A stretch of DNA of 64,000 nucleotides from NCBI GenBank assembly GCA_020687605.1, contig JAJEQY010000007.1, positions 21,114-85,113 of the forward strand, written 5' to 3'. The stretch comes from Intestinimonas aquisgranensis (GTDB taxonomy: Bacteria; Bacillota; Clostridia; Oscillospirales; Oscillospiraceae). Both the position numbers and the translations under genes were made by a program. Below are positions 25,747-34,037 of the stretch, piece by piece (the stretch's first letter is position 1; each line of letters starts with the position of its first letter). The notes beneath the pieces are model-generated. The model had not been told where the DNA came from, ran no database searches, and saw nothing but the letters and a program-made list of their open reading frames with translations.

Positions 25747-26799
25747 TTATGTTAGATTTAGTGTGAATCTATAGCTACTATCTACAAGAACCTTGTCAGA
25801 AGTAATTGGGGAAAATGGGTTCTGTATTGCATATCCAATAATTTCGTACATTCCTGGCTCGTTTGGTAGAGCGATTTCGATTTCTCCATAAGCGGTTCCT
25901 GCATTACCATCAAGCGAAAGCGCATAGTAATTTTTCCCATTGACTTTAGCTTGAGAAAAATTTATAGTTATTATCAATAGTGTATTTGATGCTTCGCTCT
26001 TGTCTAAAAAATACATTAGCTTGAAGGGAGTTCCTTGTTTATGTTCAATTAGAGGCTCTGGTCTCAAAATTCCGTCATTTTCAATCAATTCTTTGGCTCC
26101 ATAATCGGTGTTTAGCGTTAATGGACTGAAGCTATCCATATGATTCCCGTCAGGAATAAAATAATCGTGTTGCTTTTCGGATTCAAATACAGGCTCCATA
26201 GAAGATAAGCTATAAACTAGATCATAAACTGCATTAGCGCCATAAAAGTTAGTTACCCTATCATATTCAGCGGCGTGGTGATTTGGAGAAACTGTAAAAG
26301 TAACAAAAAGTTTGTGGAGAGCATCATCTCTATTTAGCTGTTCTTCATCTAAAAATACAGGTATAGTAACTTTCATACTATCTGTAGCATCGAAAGTATA
26401 ACTCTCAACGTAGTTTTTGCCATCTATAGAAAATTTAATTGGCACATAATCATAATAGAGCACCATAATGACTTGAGTACTGCTACCTACTTCGGCAAAT
26501 TCAAGATATATCGGATTGTTAGCATCAGATAAGAAAATAGTATTCTTTTCTTTAAGTTGATCTGTAGAATTATCATTGTATACATCAATATAATAGCTAT
26601 TTTCAAATTCAGGATGTAAATTTTCAAATGGTGTTTCTTTAATGAGTTCTGATGTATTAGTATGGGAATTAGAGCTATCTATATGTAACAAATATACAAG
26701 AAAGACTATACCTACAAATAAAAGAAATGCGGTAGGAACTATTGCTGCGCGGAGGGTAGTAGAGCGAGAATTAAGTCCATTTATCTTACTATGTCTCAT
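25747..26799 (-). CDS. Membrane-anchored extracytoplasmic protein
   Basis: 350 residues, AT-rich. After a basic N-terminus comes one membrane helix (about residues 19-40, AAIVPTAFLLFVGIVFLVYLL), then a long hydrophilic exterior part rich in Asn, Asp, Ser and Tyr with beta-like alternation. No catalytic motif or family recognised. It may be the third secreted product of a cargo unit containing the genes at 26928 and 28541. Its own promoter is not clear; a 20-bp inverted repeat lies 32 bp upstream of its start. Confidence 0.65.
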   Translation of the reverse strand: MRHSKINGLNSRSTTLRAAIVPTAFLLFVGIVFLVYLLHIDSSNSHTNTSELIKETPFENLHPEFENSYYIDVYNDNSTDQLKEKNTIFLSDANNPIYLEFAEVGSSTQVIMVLYYDYVPIKFSIDGKNYVESYTFDATDSMKVTIPVFLDEEQLNRDDALHKLFVTFTVSPNHHAAEYDRVTNFYGANAVYDLVYSLSSMEPVFESEKQHDYFIPDGNHMDSFSPLTLNTDYGAKELIENDGILRPEPLIEHKQGTPFKLMYFLDKSEASNTLLIITINFSQAKVNGKNYYALSLDGNAGTAYGEIEIALPNEPGMYEIIGYAIQNPFSPITSDKVLVDSSYRFTLNLT

Positions 26800-26830
26800 C
26801 TTACCGGAATCCTTTCAGCAAATGTTTATT

Positions 26831-26877
26831 AGAAAGCACATATCATGCACAAATAATGTGCATGATATGTGCTTTCT
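26831..26877. repeat. Perfect 20-bp inverted repeat
   Basis: Arms 26831-26850 and 26858-26877 (AGAAAGCACATATCATGCAC and its complement) with a 7-base loop. It lies after the stop of the 26928 gene and before the start of the 25747 gene on the same strand. Could be a terminator without a U-tract or a regulator-binding site. Confidence 0.75.
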
Positions 26878-26927
26878 ATTACTCAAAAACCAACATCATT
26901 TCTGATCTAGAAACTAACCGATACAGA

Positions 26928-27347
26928 TTATTTAAACAGCGGGGAGTCCTCGTTGCCATACTGATATCCAGAAGAGGATGTATCTCTTATCTTTCCTGAT
27001 ACAAAATACTGGCGGTAGGGGCCATTTTCATAAATCTTGTCAGTTACCACGGATTCCTTATTGTAGCCAGAAGCGGTATCGCTGGGGCCATCGGCATCGC
27101 CATTACTGTATGTGGCATAGACTTTTACATACATGTAATATGCAGTACCGGCATAGGTGTTTATTGATCCTTCGCCCCATGCACCGTTTGGATCATACCG
27201 AATTTTAACGTATCCCCACGAAGCCCGCTCATTACCAACGGTTGCGGAAGTTTCAGATATCGCATCTGATTCAACTGCGGACGCGCCAACCACGCACATA
27301 GAAAGGGCCAATACAAGTACCATGATCATAGAAATAGCTCTTTTCAT
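26928..27347 (-). CDS. Small secreted protein
   Basis: 139 residues from the ATG at 27347, which has AAGGAG on the minus strand; an upstream in-frame start would add 18 residues and break the signal peptide. Signal peptide KRAISMIMVLVLALSMCVVG, cleaved near SAVES. The mature part is about 115 residues, Tyr/Gly/Ser-rich (YAGTAYYMYVKVYATYSNGD), without cysteines except in the signal. The motif TGTCAG-14-GGTCATATATA lies about 140 bp upstream. Similar in general character to the product at 33546. Function unknown. Confidence 0.7.
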   Translation of the reverse strand: MKRAISMIMVLVLALSMCVVGASAVESDAISETSATVGNERASWGYVKIRYDPNGAWGEGSINTYAGTAYYMYVKVYATYSNGDADGPSDTASGYNKESVVTDKIYENGPYRQYFVSGKIRDTSSSGYQYGNEDSPLFK

Positions 27348-27486
27348 AATGATACTCCTTTTAAAATATAGACTTTGGATGCGTTGATTCGGAAAACTCA
27401 CAAAAATAACACTAAACCAAGGGAGACACCTTCTTTCCTAAAAACATTATGGTATGCTAAGGGTTGACTTTTTAAGCGCTTCTACT

Positions 27487-27517
27487 TATATATGACCGGG
27501 CATAACAAGTTCTGACA
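27487..27517 (-). promoter_or_regulatory. Motif copy A, possible ECF sigma promoter
   Basis: On the minus strand: TGTCAG, 14 bases, GGTCATATATA. Two other copies have exactly the same spacing (29420-29450 minus and 30486-30516 plus). Points toward the secreted-protein gene at 26928-27347. Alternatively a repeated IS end, since a transposase remnant is adjacent. Confidence 0.45.
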
Positions 27518-27538
27518 TAATTCCAAGAAAATTTTGGG

Positions 27539-27859
27539 TCAATCATAAACATTGTGGGATGAAGGATTCCTGATGTAAGGCTTTCGGCTGACATCGAAGA
27601 GCTTGAGGAAGAAGTAATCATCGTCTGGATAGCCATAACCCTTGCGCCGCAGGGTCTTGATTTTGTTGTTGATCCCTTCGATCCTGCCGGCAGAGATGTT
27701 GAAGGTGGCATGGGCGATAATGCCCTCAAAATGCTCGTCCAGAATACGGCGGAAAATGACTCCTTTAGAAGATTGTGGTGGAGAGGCGAAACGGTAGGAA
27801 GTCACTGCTCCGCCATTGTTCCAGCGGTTAGAACAACGTGGTAGTGCCAGAGTATGCAC
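27539..27859 (-). pseudogene. ISL3-type transposase remnant, C-terminal part
   Basis: About 100 codons remain. The segment ISAGRIEGINNKIKTLRRKG with YGYPDDDYFFLKLF is the conserved C-terminal part of ISL3-family transposases (normally around 400-440 residues). The first 30 residues of the frame do not look like transposase, and no upstream catalytic part is found, so this is a decayed fragment. The rest of 27860-28024 holds nothing recognisable. Confidence 0.7.
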
Positions 27860-28024
27860 CTAACGGATTTATTGATCTTGAACAGTTGTACTACAAATCA
27901 TGAAGAAAGAACAACAAATCTTCATTTTCTAAAAAAGATATATAGGTCGCATTGTGGATGTAGTACTTAATGGCCAACACATCTCATCTCATCAACATTT
28001 GTCAAGGATGATCCTAATATGTAC

Positions 28025-28516
28025 TCAGTTACTTTTTGTGACTTGCTTTGGTGTCCTCCACTGTATACAACTGGCAAGAAAGGTTACACCCATGATAGTT
28101 AAGAAACCGTGTACCGTAGGATCGAATAATGAGATAGAGATAAGTATATAGAGCGAATCTGGATTACTGGGAGACATAAATTCGGAAATAGACATAATTA
28201 GGTGTGACATAGGTAAGCAATTGTATATTCTGGCCATCGATAGCGCAAAAATGAAAAATGTTATAGCAATCCAAGTAACTATGTATGGCAGTAAAGTCAC
28301 CAATAGGCTTTTAATTTCAAGATGGGCAGAATACAGTTTCCCCCGCAATAACAATCCCGCCAAAACTCCTGCAACTATCGAAACAACAGCCTGTATGAGT
28401 AGCCAAACATACGGAGACAGATCAAATGGTAGCATCAATAGCCTAGTCGCAAATAGAACGGACCAACTGATACACCCAAAAATGATTGTCCTGATAATCG
28501 GAGCTACAAGTTTCAT
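28025..28516 (-). CDS. Four-helix membrane protein
   Basis: 163 residues, ATG behind AGGAGA. Four hydrophobic segments are visible (about 8-28, 36-58, 72-92 and 138-152), for example VWLLIQAVVSIVAGVLAGLLL. Little charge, short loops. It lies 24 bp after the secreted-protein gene at 28541-29203 and is probably in the same transcript. No family recognised; an export helper or immunity-like partner of the secreted protein is only a guess. Confidence 0.65.
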   Translation of the reverse strand: MKLVAPIIRTIIFGCISWSVLFATRLLMLPFDLSPYVWLLIQAVVSIVAGVLAGLLLRGKLYSAHLEIKSLLVTLLPYIVTWIAITFFIFALSMARIYNCLPMSHLIMSISEFMSPSNPDSLYILISISLFDPTVHGFLTIMGVTFLASCIQWRTPKQVTKSN

Positions 28517-28540
28517 AGTACTATAATTCTCCTGAGTAAC

Positions 28541-29203
28541 TTACGAGAATATTGAACTGGTTACAATAAGGTAGAGGATTCCATTCTTTTCGCACTTTAT
28601 CGATGTTTGTACGCCTAGAGTATATCCGGTAATGTCATCAGCATAGTAATCAAAAGACATGGCGTTAGGATGCTTAGCTACACAACTATCGCCAGGGACA
28701 TTTGCGGGGAACTCCCCGTAAAGTACTCCAGCACTTTCGGGATTGGCAGTGTCATACAAAGAGTTGATCCACTCGCCTTTAACCCGGTACAGCTCATTAA
28801 CTGGGCCAAGATTATCTATCCAGTAGAGGGTTGCGTTTGCCTGTACTTTGCGGCCACCACCTGCGGAACCCTCTTCTTTCTTAGTGGAGGCTTTGACTTC
28901 ATATAGTGTTCCACCTCCGGCAGCTCTAGTAAGTGTACCAAGTTTTTGAATTTGAAGATCTACATCTACCGGAGTCTGCGTGCCGTCGTCCTGCTCGTAT
29001 ACAGCGGATGCCTGAATAAAGGGAAGAACTTCTGAGGTATTTATGGATTCAGCTTCTAAAACATGACTGTCTGTCTTGGCGATAAGGGCGTCTATTTCAG
29101 CTTGGCGTGCGTCAGTCGGTTGATACGACGCTCCGACTTGAAACATGGTTGTAGATACCAGGACTGCCAAACAAACCAGCACACTAAAAATTCGCTTTTT
29201 CAT
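28541..29203 (-). CDS. Secreted protein
   Basis: 220 residues; ATG with AAAGGA upstream. Signal peptide KKRIFSVLVCLAVLVSTTMF with cleavage near VGASYQ. The mature part has an acidic helical start, then a Gly-rich stretch (RAAGGGTLYEVKASTKKEEG) and beta-like segments ending ILYLIVTSSIFS, with two cysteines that could form a disulfide. First gene of a two-gene unit with the membrane protein at 28025. A motif copy like that at 27487 lies about 215 bp upstream. Function unknown. Confidence 0.7.
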   Translation of the reverse strand: MKKRIFSVLVCLAVLVSTTMFQVGASYQPTDARQAEIDALIAKTDSHVLEAESINTSEVLPFIQASAVYEQDDGTQTPVDVDLQIQKLGTLTRAAGGGTLYEVKASTKKEEGSAGGGRKVQANATLYWIDNLGPVNELYRVKGEWINSLYDTANPESAGVLYGEFPANVPGDSCVAKHPNAMSFDYYADDITGYTLGVQTSIKCEKNGILYLIVTSSIFS

Positions 29204-29419
29204 GACTTGTTACCCGTCCTTTCAAATAAACACAACTTTCACTTGGTATGGTGACTTAAGAGACATTTGAGTCCTCTCTATACATAAGCATAGATGCCTA
29301 GACCCAATAAATATAAACGTATTGTGATTATCACTCCTCATAAGTAGGTTATAGTATTAAACCTTGGCATATCCCCTCCCCATAGACAAGATAAAATATC
29401 CTTAAAAGATACCTTCATT

Positions 29420-29450
29420 TATATATGACCCCAAATAGTTTGTTCTGACA
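29420..29450 (-). promoter_or_regulatory. Motif copy B, possible ECF sigma promoter
   Basis: Minus-strand TGTCAG-14-GGTCATATATA, upstream of the secreted-protein unit 28541-29203. The bases before it (AATTATGTCAGAAC) are also shared with copy A. Confidence 0.45.
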
Positions 29451-29496
29451 TAATTTCGCAAATTTTATTAGTTAATAGAAATGGAACTAATGGTGC

Positions 29497-29526
29497 TTCG
29501 ACTAGAGTGAGTTTGGGCAATATAAT
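29497..29526 (+). promoter_or_regulatory. Promoter of xre-sigma unit
   Basis: TTCGAC at 29497-29502 and TATAAT at 29521-29526, 18-base spacer, 25 bp before the xre start. Confidence 0.55.
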
Positions 29527-29550
29527 TTTACCAAACAGGAGGATGGTAGT

Positions 29551-29904
29551 ATGGCCCACAAAATACTGGAAGAAATCATCGGCAAAAATATTGCAAGGTA
29601 CCGCGAAGCGGCCGGGCTGACACAGGCAACGCTGGCCGAAAAAATCGGGATCAGCACCGCCTTTGTCTCAAGAGTGGAGCGGGGTCAGAAGAAAATGAAG
29701 GTAGAAACGCTCTATGCCACAGCAAAGGTCCTCAATGTAAGTGTTGATGCCCTATTGAGCACGGAAAGCTCCGCGGCACAGTTGGCAAACATCAACCAGC
29801 TTCTGGCGGGCCAGTCCGATGAGTATTTGGAGGGAATCGAGAGAATGATCCGGGTCTGCATTGAGGAGTTTGAGCCGAAGGAAAAATTCCCATCGGGATC
29901 GTAA
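29551..29904 (+). CDS. XRE-family regulator
   Basis: 117 residues, ATG 29551 behind AGGAGG. Residues 9-65 form a Cro/C1-type helix-turn-helix: IARYREAAGLTQATLAEKIG, ISTAFVSRVERGQKKM, then VETLYATAKVLNVSVDALL. The rest is a helical tail probably for dimerisation. It precedes the sigma factor gene by about 40 bp with no terminator, so both are probably co-transcribed and it may control the unit. Confidence 0.85.
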   Translation: MAHKILEEIIGKNIARYREAAGLTQATLAEKIGISTAFVSRVERGQKKMKVETLYATAKVLNVSVDALLSTESSAAQLANINQLLAGQSDEYLEGIERMIRVCIEEFEPKEKFPSGS

Positions 29905-29941
29905 TATGATATACTAAAGACGATGGGAAGTGATTGCTGCT

Positions 29942-30478
29942 ATGATGCCTGATAAAAATGAGCTGGTCGAGCGTCTATACCGCTTGCACTTCAAAAAATT
30001 ATTTATATACGCCAATGCTGTGCTCAGAGATCCAGAGCAGGCAAAGGACGTAGTTCAGGATACCTTCCATGAAGCACTACGCCGTATTGATGTGTTTGCA
30101 AAGCATGAAAACCCCGGCGGCTGGCTGATGAACACCCTAAAAAATAAGCTCAAAGAAAACGAACGAACTAGAAGGAGAGATCTCCTCCGTCTGCTCTCCC
30201 TGGATGCCGATTTCCCGGATGAGAGTAACCTCCCGGAGGAACTTGTGGCCGCGCAGCCTGAGCCGCAGGAGGAGTCGGTAATAGAGAAGGTCGAAAGGGT
30301 ACTTACGCCGGAGGAATATCAACTTCTGAAACGACTGGTGTTTGACCGTGCCAGCCACCTGGAGGTGGCACAGGAGTTTGGCATATCTGTGTACGCCAGT
30401 CAGAAACGCCTGGAGCGAATCAGAGAAAAGCTATATACAGTATTTCCTGAGCGAAAAAAGAGAAGGAAAAAGAAGTGA
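29942..30478 (+). CDS. ECF-type sigma factor
   Basis: 178 residues from ATG 29942 with GATGGGAAG upstream; a GTG at 29930 would add four. Region 2 is at about 6-75 (LYRLHFKKLFIYANAVLRDP, then EQAKDVVQDTFHEALRRI) and region 4 at about 120-170 (LTPEEYQLLKRLVF, HLEVAQEFGISVYASQKRLE). No region 1 or 3, so ECF-like. The tail is very basic. A DUF4367-type anti-sigma candidate is encoded at 32636, now separated by other genes and an IS110 element. The repeated motif nearby may be its promoter. Confidence 0.85.
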   Translation: MMPDKNELVERLYRLHFKKLFIYANAVLRDPEQAKDVVQDTFHEALRRIDVFAKHENPGGWLMNTLKNKLKENERTRRRDLLRLLSLDADFPDESNLPEELVAAQPEPQEESVIEKVERVLTPEEYQLLKRLVFDRASHLEVAQEFGISVYASQKRLERIREKLYTVFPERKKRRKKK

Positions 30479-30485
30479 AAAAGTT

Positions 30486-30516
30486 TGTCAGGATTCGCTT
30501 TAAACGGTCATATATA
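30486..30516 (+). promoter_or_regulatory. Motif copy C, possible ECF sigma promoter
   Basis: Plus-strand TGTCAG-14-GGTCATATATA, just after the sigma gene. 66 bp downstream a GAGGAGGGG site and ATG (30582) open a frame that stops after seven codons, as if the controlled gene had been lost. Confidence 0.45.
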
Positions 30517-30644
30517 TGTGAAGTCTGCAAATAAAAAGTCAATAGGGAAATGAAGAAAAATTGAGAGGAGGGGAAAAGGACATGCCAAAAGCAGCCAGCA
30601 GGTAAAGGACGCTGGCCGGATTAGCAGGTATGTAGCAGTAAGGA

Positions 30645-31058
30645 TTATTTCTGAGGCAGGATAATCGTTGCTTTGGAGAAACCTTTCCAATCCAAGCATT
30701 GCCCGCAGCGGTCACAGTAAGGCTGGTATTCCCGTTCGAGAGTTCTCCCACATTGGGGGCAAACTGGGAAACCAGTCAGGCCGTGAAAGAAGTGAAAGCA
30801 GCGGATATGTGTAACCGGCATTGGTTCGCGGAAGGCCATCTCTCGCCAGAGTTCTGAGGGGATCAACAGGTCATTTGGCGTCAGATCAAAACCAACGCAG
30901 AGCTTTTCCAGCGTCAGGATCGTAGGCGCAGTCTTGCCCCGGGCAATGTCAGCGAAGTATCTGGAGCTGAGGTCGCATCGTTCCGAGGCGGCTTCATAGC
31001 TGAGTCTTCGAGTATCACATAATTTGAGGACGGAGGTGGATAAATTGTCTAAAAACAT
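30645..31058 (-). CDS. XRE-type regulator with zinc ribbon
   Basis: 137 residues from the ATG at 31058 (site AAAGAGAG); a longer frame to 31121 lacks a site. N-terminal helix-turn-helix: SYEAASERCDLSSRYFADIA then GKTAPTILTLEKLCVGFDL. The C-terminus has CPQCG and CDRCG, a probable zinc ribbon, around residues 103-125. This fusion of Cro-like HTH with zinc ribbon occurs in Firmicute regulators of unknown target. It lies antisense to the sigma-antisigma direction, between the sigma gene and the IS110 element. Confidence 0.75.
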   Translation of the reverse strand: MFLDNLSTSVLKLCDTRRLSYEAASERCDLSSRYFADIARGKTAPTILTLEKLCVGFDLTPNDLLIPSELWREMAFREPMPVTHIRCFHFFHGLTGFPVCPQCGRTLEREYQPYCDRCGQCLDWKGFSKATIILPQK

Positions 31059-31135
31059 CTTAATCGCTCTCTTTCTGTCATAAGATGTTTTTAGCGTAAA
31101 TGCAGTATCGTTCCCCAACAAGGAAGGATGCTTCC

Positions 31136-32347
31136 TTAATTTCCCTCCAAGGATGCCAGATATTCTTTTACTCTGCCATAGTAGATGCGCAGGAACTTGT
31201 TGGCGCCGGCTGTCATGTAAACCAGATAGGGTTTGCCCTCGGCTCGTTTCTTGTCCATGAAACGGTACACTGGATCATCCTGGGGCTGTGTTTTCAGTAG
31301 GCAGTCCATAACCAGGAATAAGGCGCGGCGCAGCTCCGGCGCCCCGCTTTTGGAAACCCTCGTACTTTTGGCCTCGTGAGTGCCGGACTGGTCAGCGCCA
31401 GGGTCAACACCCGCGAAAGCGGTAATGGCGTTTCGGTGGGTAAACCGGGTCACATCCCCGAGCTCCGCCATGAGCTGAGGGCCAAGAGAATCGCCTACGC
31501 CGTGCATGGCCATGACGACGGGATATTCCGGGAGCTGCGCTGCCAGGGCCTGCATTTCAGCCTTGAGCCGTTCCATAGAGGCAGAGATAGCGTTCAGCGC
31601 ATCAATGGCCTGCCGGACCATGGTTTTGGTCAGGGCGTCCCTGGGGAGCATGGCGATCAGGTCCTGTGCTCCGGCGTGGACCTCAACGGCTTTGCTCTGG
31701 CTGAAGTTGTAGCCATGCCGTTTACACCACTTGCGGTAACGCTCGGCAAAGGCAGTGAGGCTCATGTTCCGCACACAGTCCACATGCCAAAAGGTCGTGG
31801 CAAAGTCCACCCACTTCTGGCTGCCGTCCTCACGGACAGGGCTGTCAAATAGGGCGTTGACACCGGGATAGGTCTGGTCAAGAAGGGCGATGAGGTTATT
31901 TTTCATCATCGTCTTAGTCTTGGTGTATAGACTCTGCTGCCGGTTCAGTGTTTTCAGTTGCATTCGAATCGTATCCATGGGTGTATGTTGGCGCAATTCT
32001 GCCCAGTTGTCAATACCGTACCGGGCAATCTTGCGGGAATCCGCCTTGTCTGTTTTCACTTTGCGCAGGGTGTTATTTCCGTAGTCCTTGATGAGCTTCG
32101 GATTGACTGCACTGACGAAGACGCCCTCATCATGAAGAAAGCGGGCTACTGGCTCATAGTACCGTCCGGTGTGCTCCATGACTACCCGTGTCTCACCGTC
32201 CAGGCTTTTCAAGTAGTCTGCCAGCTCCTTGAGTTCGCTGCCGGTGTGACCAATAGAAAATGGTTTTGCTACCACTTCTCCAAAAGGACGGAGGACAGAC
32301 ACCATGCTCTTTCCTTTGGAAACATCGATCCCTGCAACATTGTTCAT
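31136..32347 (-). CDS. IS110-family transposase
   Basis: 403 residues, ATG at 32347 (minus). N-terminal DEDD/RuvC-like domain: VAGIDVSKGK, VMEHTGRYYEPVARFL, then LRKVKTDKADSRKIARYG. C-terminal Tnp20 domain: MHGVGDSLGPQLMAELGD, FAGVDPGADQSG and the serine segment RVSKSGAPELRRALF. Length and order are those of intact IS110 recombinases, which use a guide (bridge) RNA made from the element's non-coding end. No frameshift, so probably active. Confidence 0.93.
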   Translation of the reverse strand: MNNVAGIDVSKGKSMVSVLRPFGEVVAKPFSIGHTGSELKELADYLKSLDGETRVVMEHTGRYYEPVARFLHDEGVFVSAVNPKLIKDYGNNTLRKVKTDKADSRKIARYGIDNWAELRQHTPMDTIRMQLKTLNRQQSLYTKTKTMMKNNLIALLDQTYPGVNALFDSPVREDGSQKWVDFATTFWHVDCVRNMSLTAFAERYRKWCKRHGYNFSQSKAVEVHAGAQDLIAMLPRDALTKTMVRQAIDALNAISASMERLKAEMQALAAQLPEYPVVMAMHGVGDSLGPQLMAELGDVTRFTHRNAITAFAGVDPGADQSGTHEAKSTRVSKSGAPELRRALFLVMDCLLKTQPQDDPVYRFMDKKRAEGKPYLVYMTAGANKFLRIYYGRVKEYLASLEGN

Positions 32348-32600
32348 ATTGATCGCTCCTCATCATGGATTTGTTTTGGCGACCAGCCATTCCACCATTG
32401 CCGATCCAATCTATTTGATGACACGGGCGCACCAAGGAGGTGGCTCAACCTGCATAAATCGAACGCTGCGAATGAGAGGCTGGCTGACGGACTTCACTAC
32501 GGACGCTATGGTCCTTGGAGGAACACATCAGGCCAAGACTCTCTCATTCTAACAGCTTTGGCAACGATGCGGAAAAAGACACGGCTGGCTGCCGTGCCTT
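32348..32600 (-). ncRNA. Candidate IS110 bridge RNA region
   Basis: 253 bp upstream of the transposase with no supported gene. In IS110 elements with this layout a structured bridge RNA of about 180 nt is transcribed from this end and pairs with donor and target DNA. Several short stems are visible but I could not fold or delimit the RNA. Call rests on family knowledge and position. Confidence 0.4.
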
Positions 32601-32635
32601 AGACCGTAAATACATTGTAATAGGAGGTTCACGAC

Positions 32636-33544
32636 ATGGCTAAGAACGATGAAAAATACGCCTATCTGAACCGGCTTAATACCGAGCAGCTAGAGGAATT
32701 GCTGCGCATGGATATGGAGATGGCAGAGCCAGGGAATGAGGACGTGGTTTTTCATATCCTGGAGGTGATTGAACAGAGAGAGGATGAGCACCCCACGGGC
32801 CGTATCCCCGATGTGGACAAGGCTTGGGCTGAGGTCCAGGAGTATTACAATATACCGGAGGGGGGTGACGCCTCTCTGTATCCCTGTGAAACCGAGCCTG
32901 ACGCCAGCTCCGAGAATCCAGCCGAGTTTTCTCACCCTCGCAGGCCCCGCTTGCACCGGTGGCTCAAACAGGGCCTTGTTGCGGTGATTGCTGTGGCCGC
33001 CGTATTTGGCGGGATGGTCGCGGCCCAAGCGGCGGGGATCGATGTGTTTGGTACGATTGGACGCTGGACTGATGAGGTATTCCATTTCGTGCCGTCAGCA
33101 GATGAAAATAACCAGGCCACAGGTGCCTATGCGGGTGAAAACGCGCCTGAGTATTCCGATCTGCGGGAGGCACTTGCTTCTCTGGAGATCGATGAGAGTC
33201 TGGCCCCGACGTGGTTCCCGAATGGCTTTGAGGCCGGGAATCTTGAAGTAGTGTCTTCATCCGTGAGCGACATAGTTAACTTTGTCGCATCCAGTGAAAA
33301 TGGCACCACTTTTAGCCTGGACATTATCAGATACACTTCTGCTGATTATTTATCTGGTACACAGTTTGAAAAAGACACCGAGAATATCGAACAATATTCT
33401 AACGATCAACAGACTTTTTATATATTATCCAATGTCGATACCATAACCGCGACTTGGTCAGATGGTCTGATCGTGGAACAGATAACAGGCAATATATCCG
33501 ACGAGTACATGAAGAAAATCATTGATTCTATTGGAGGGGTATAA
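32636..33544 (+). CDS. Membrane anti-sigma factor-like, DUF4367 type
   Basis: 302 residues, ATG 32636 behind TAGGAGG. Residues 1-100 are acidic and cytoplasmic. One helix at about 103-125 (GLVAVIAVAAVFGGMVAAQA) crosses the membrane. The exterior half has SLAPTWFPNGFEAGNLEVVS and a closing segment TATWSDGLIVEQITGN, the pattern of DUF4367 domains found on anti-sigma factors. It most likely binds the ECF sigma encoded at 29942. It overlaps closely with the next gene (33546), a secreted protein. Confidence 0.7.
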   Translation: MAKNDEKYAYLNRLNTEQLEELLRMDMEMAEPGNEDVVFHILEVIEQREDEHPTGRIPDVDKAWAEVQEYYNIPEGGDASLYPCETEPDASSENPAEFSHPRRPRLHRWLKQGLVAVIAVAAVFGGMVAAQAAGIDVFGTIGRWTDEVFHFVPSADENNQATGAYAGENAPEYSDLREALASLEIDESLAPTWFPNGFEAGNLEVVSSSVSDIVNFVASSENGTTFSLDIIRYTSADYLSGTQFEKDTENIEQYSNDQQTFYILSNVDTITATWSDGLIVEQITGNISDEYMKKIIDSIGGV

Positions 33545-33545
33545 C

Positions 33546-33971
33546 TTGAAGCGAATCTGCGCATCATTTTTGGCGATAGTAATGCTTTTTGCCACCTATG
33601 GCTATGCTTCCGCCGTAAATGTGACATCATCTCGTGCCAGTCTGACACTTTCAAGATACTTCGCAGAAGCGCTCACTGGGAGCGGAAGAGGTGAAATCAT
33701 CATCTCTTATGATGTAAAATCAAGTAAAATTGCAACTTCTGTGGGTGTTGAGTCTATTGTCTTCTATACAGAAGACGGCGATTATGTAACCTCCGTTTCC
33801 GGCTCTACCAGAAATGGATTGGTCAAAACCAACAATGATAATAATGCCGGAGACTTCAAGTATGACCTTCCTTCTGGCAAGTATTACTATGCTGAAGTAA
33901 CTGTTTTTGCCCGTGTCGGTTCTGACTATGACAGCCGTACAGTCACCACCTCGACCGTGTGGGTTCGTTAA
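33546..33971 (+). CDS. Small secreted protein, TTG start
   Basis: 141 residues. The start is the TTG at 33546, one base after the previous stop, with GGAGGGG six bases upstream; it begins a clear signal peptide (KRICASFLAIVMLFATYGYA, cleaved near SAVN). The mature part is about 118 residues, Ser/Thr/Tyr-rich, predicted beta. Its general make-up resembles the product at 26928 (small, Tyr/Ser-rich, no cysteines in the mature chain). Co-transcribed with the anti-sigma gene. Function unknown. Confidence 0.65.
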   Translation: MKRICASFLAIVMLFATYGYASAVNVTSSRASLTLSRYFAEALTGSGRGEIIISYDVKSSKIATSVGVESIVFYTEDGDYVTSVSGSTRNGLVKTNNDNNAGDFKYDLPSGKYYYAEVTVFARVGSDYDSRTVTTSTVWVR

Positions 33972-33991
33972 ACTTACATCCGTGGTCTAGG

Positions 33992-34020
33992 GCACCGGGA
34001 TGGCAGCGCCATCCCGGTGC
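33992..34020. terminator. 13-bp stem terminator
   Basis: GCACCGGGATGGC at 33992-34004 pairs with GCCATCCCGGTGC at 34008-34020, loop AGC. Ends the anti-sigma unit. Confidence 0.75.
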
Positions 34021-34037
34021 ATCTATTTCCAGCGTTA

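Larger units (their letters stand above)
29204..29550. other. Divergent intergenic region
   Basis: 347 bp, AT-rich, between the secreted-protein unit (minus) and the xre-sigma unit (plus). It contains motif copy B (29420-29450), a minus-strand mini-ORF of ten codons (ATG 29370) behind GGGGAGGGG, and the promoter of the xre gene at its right end. Confidence 0.6.
31110..32600 (-). mobile_element. IS110-family insertion element
   Basis: One transposase gene with about 250 bp of non-coding DNA upstream, the architecture of IS110 elements. No clear terminal inverted repeats, as usual for this family, so both ends are estimates. A small hairpin (AAGGAAG/CTTCCTT, 31120-31137) follows the transposase stop. 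Confidence 0.7.

Noticed and set aside
27487..29450. Motif copies A and B as ISL3 element ends flanking a composite unit
   Set aside because: Same orientation, one copy away from any transposase and a third copy inverted beside the sigma gene; kept only as an alternative to the promoter idea.
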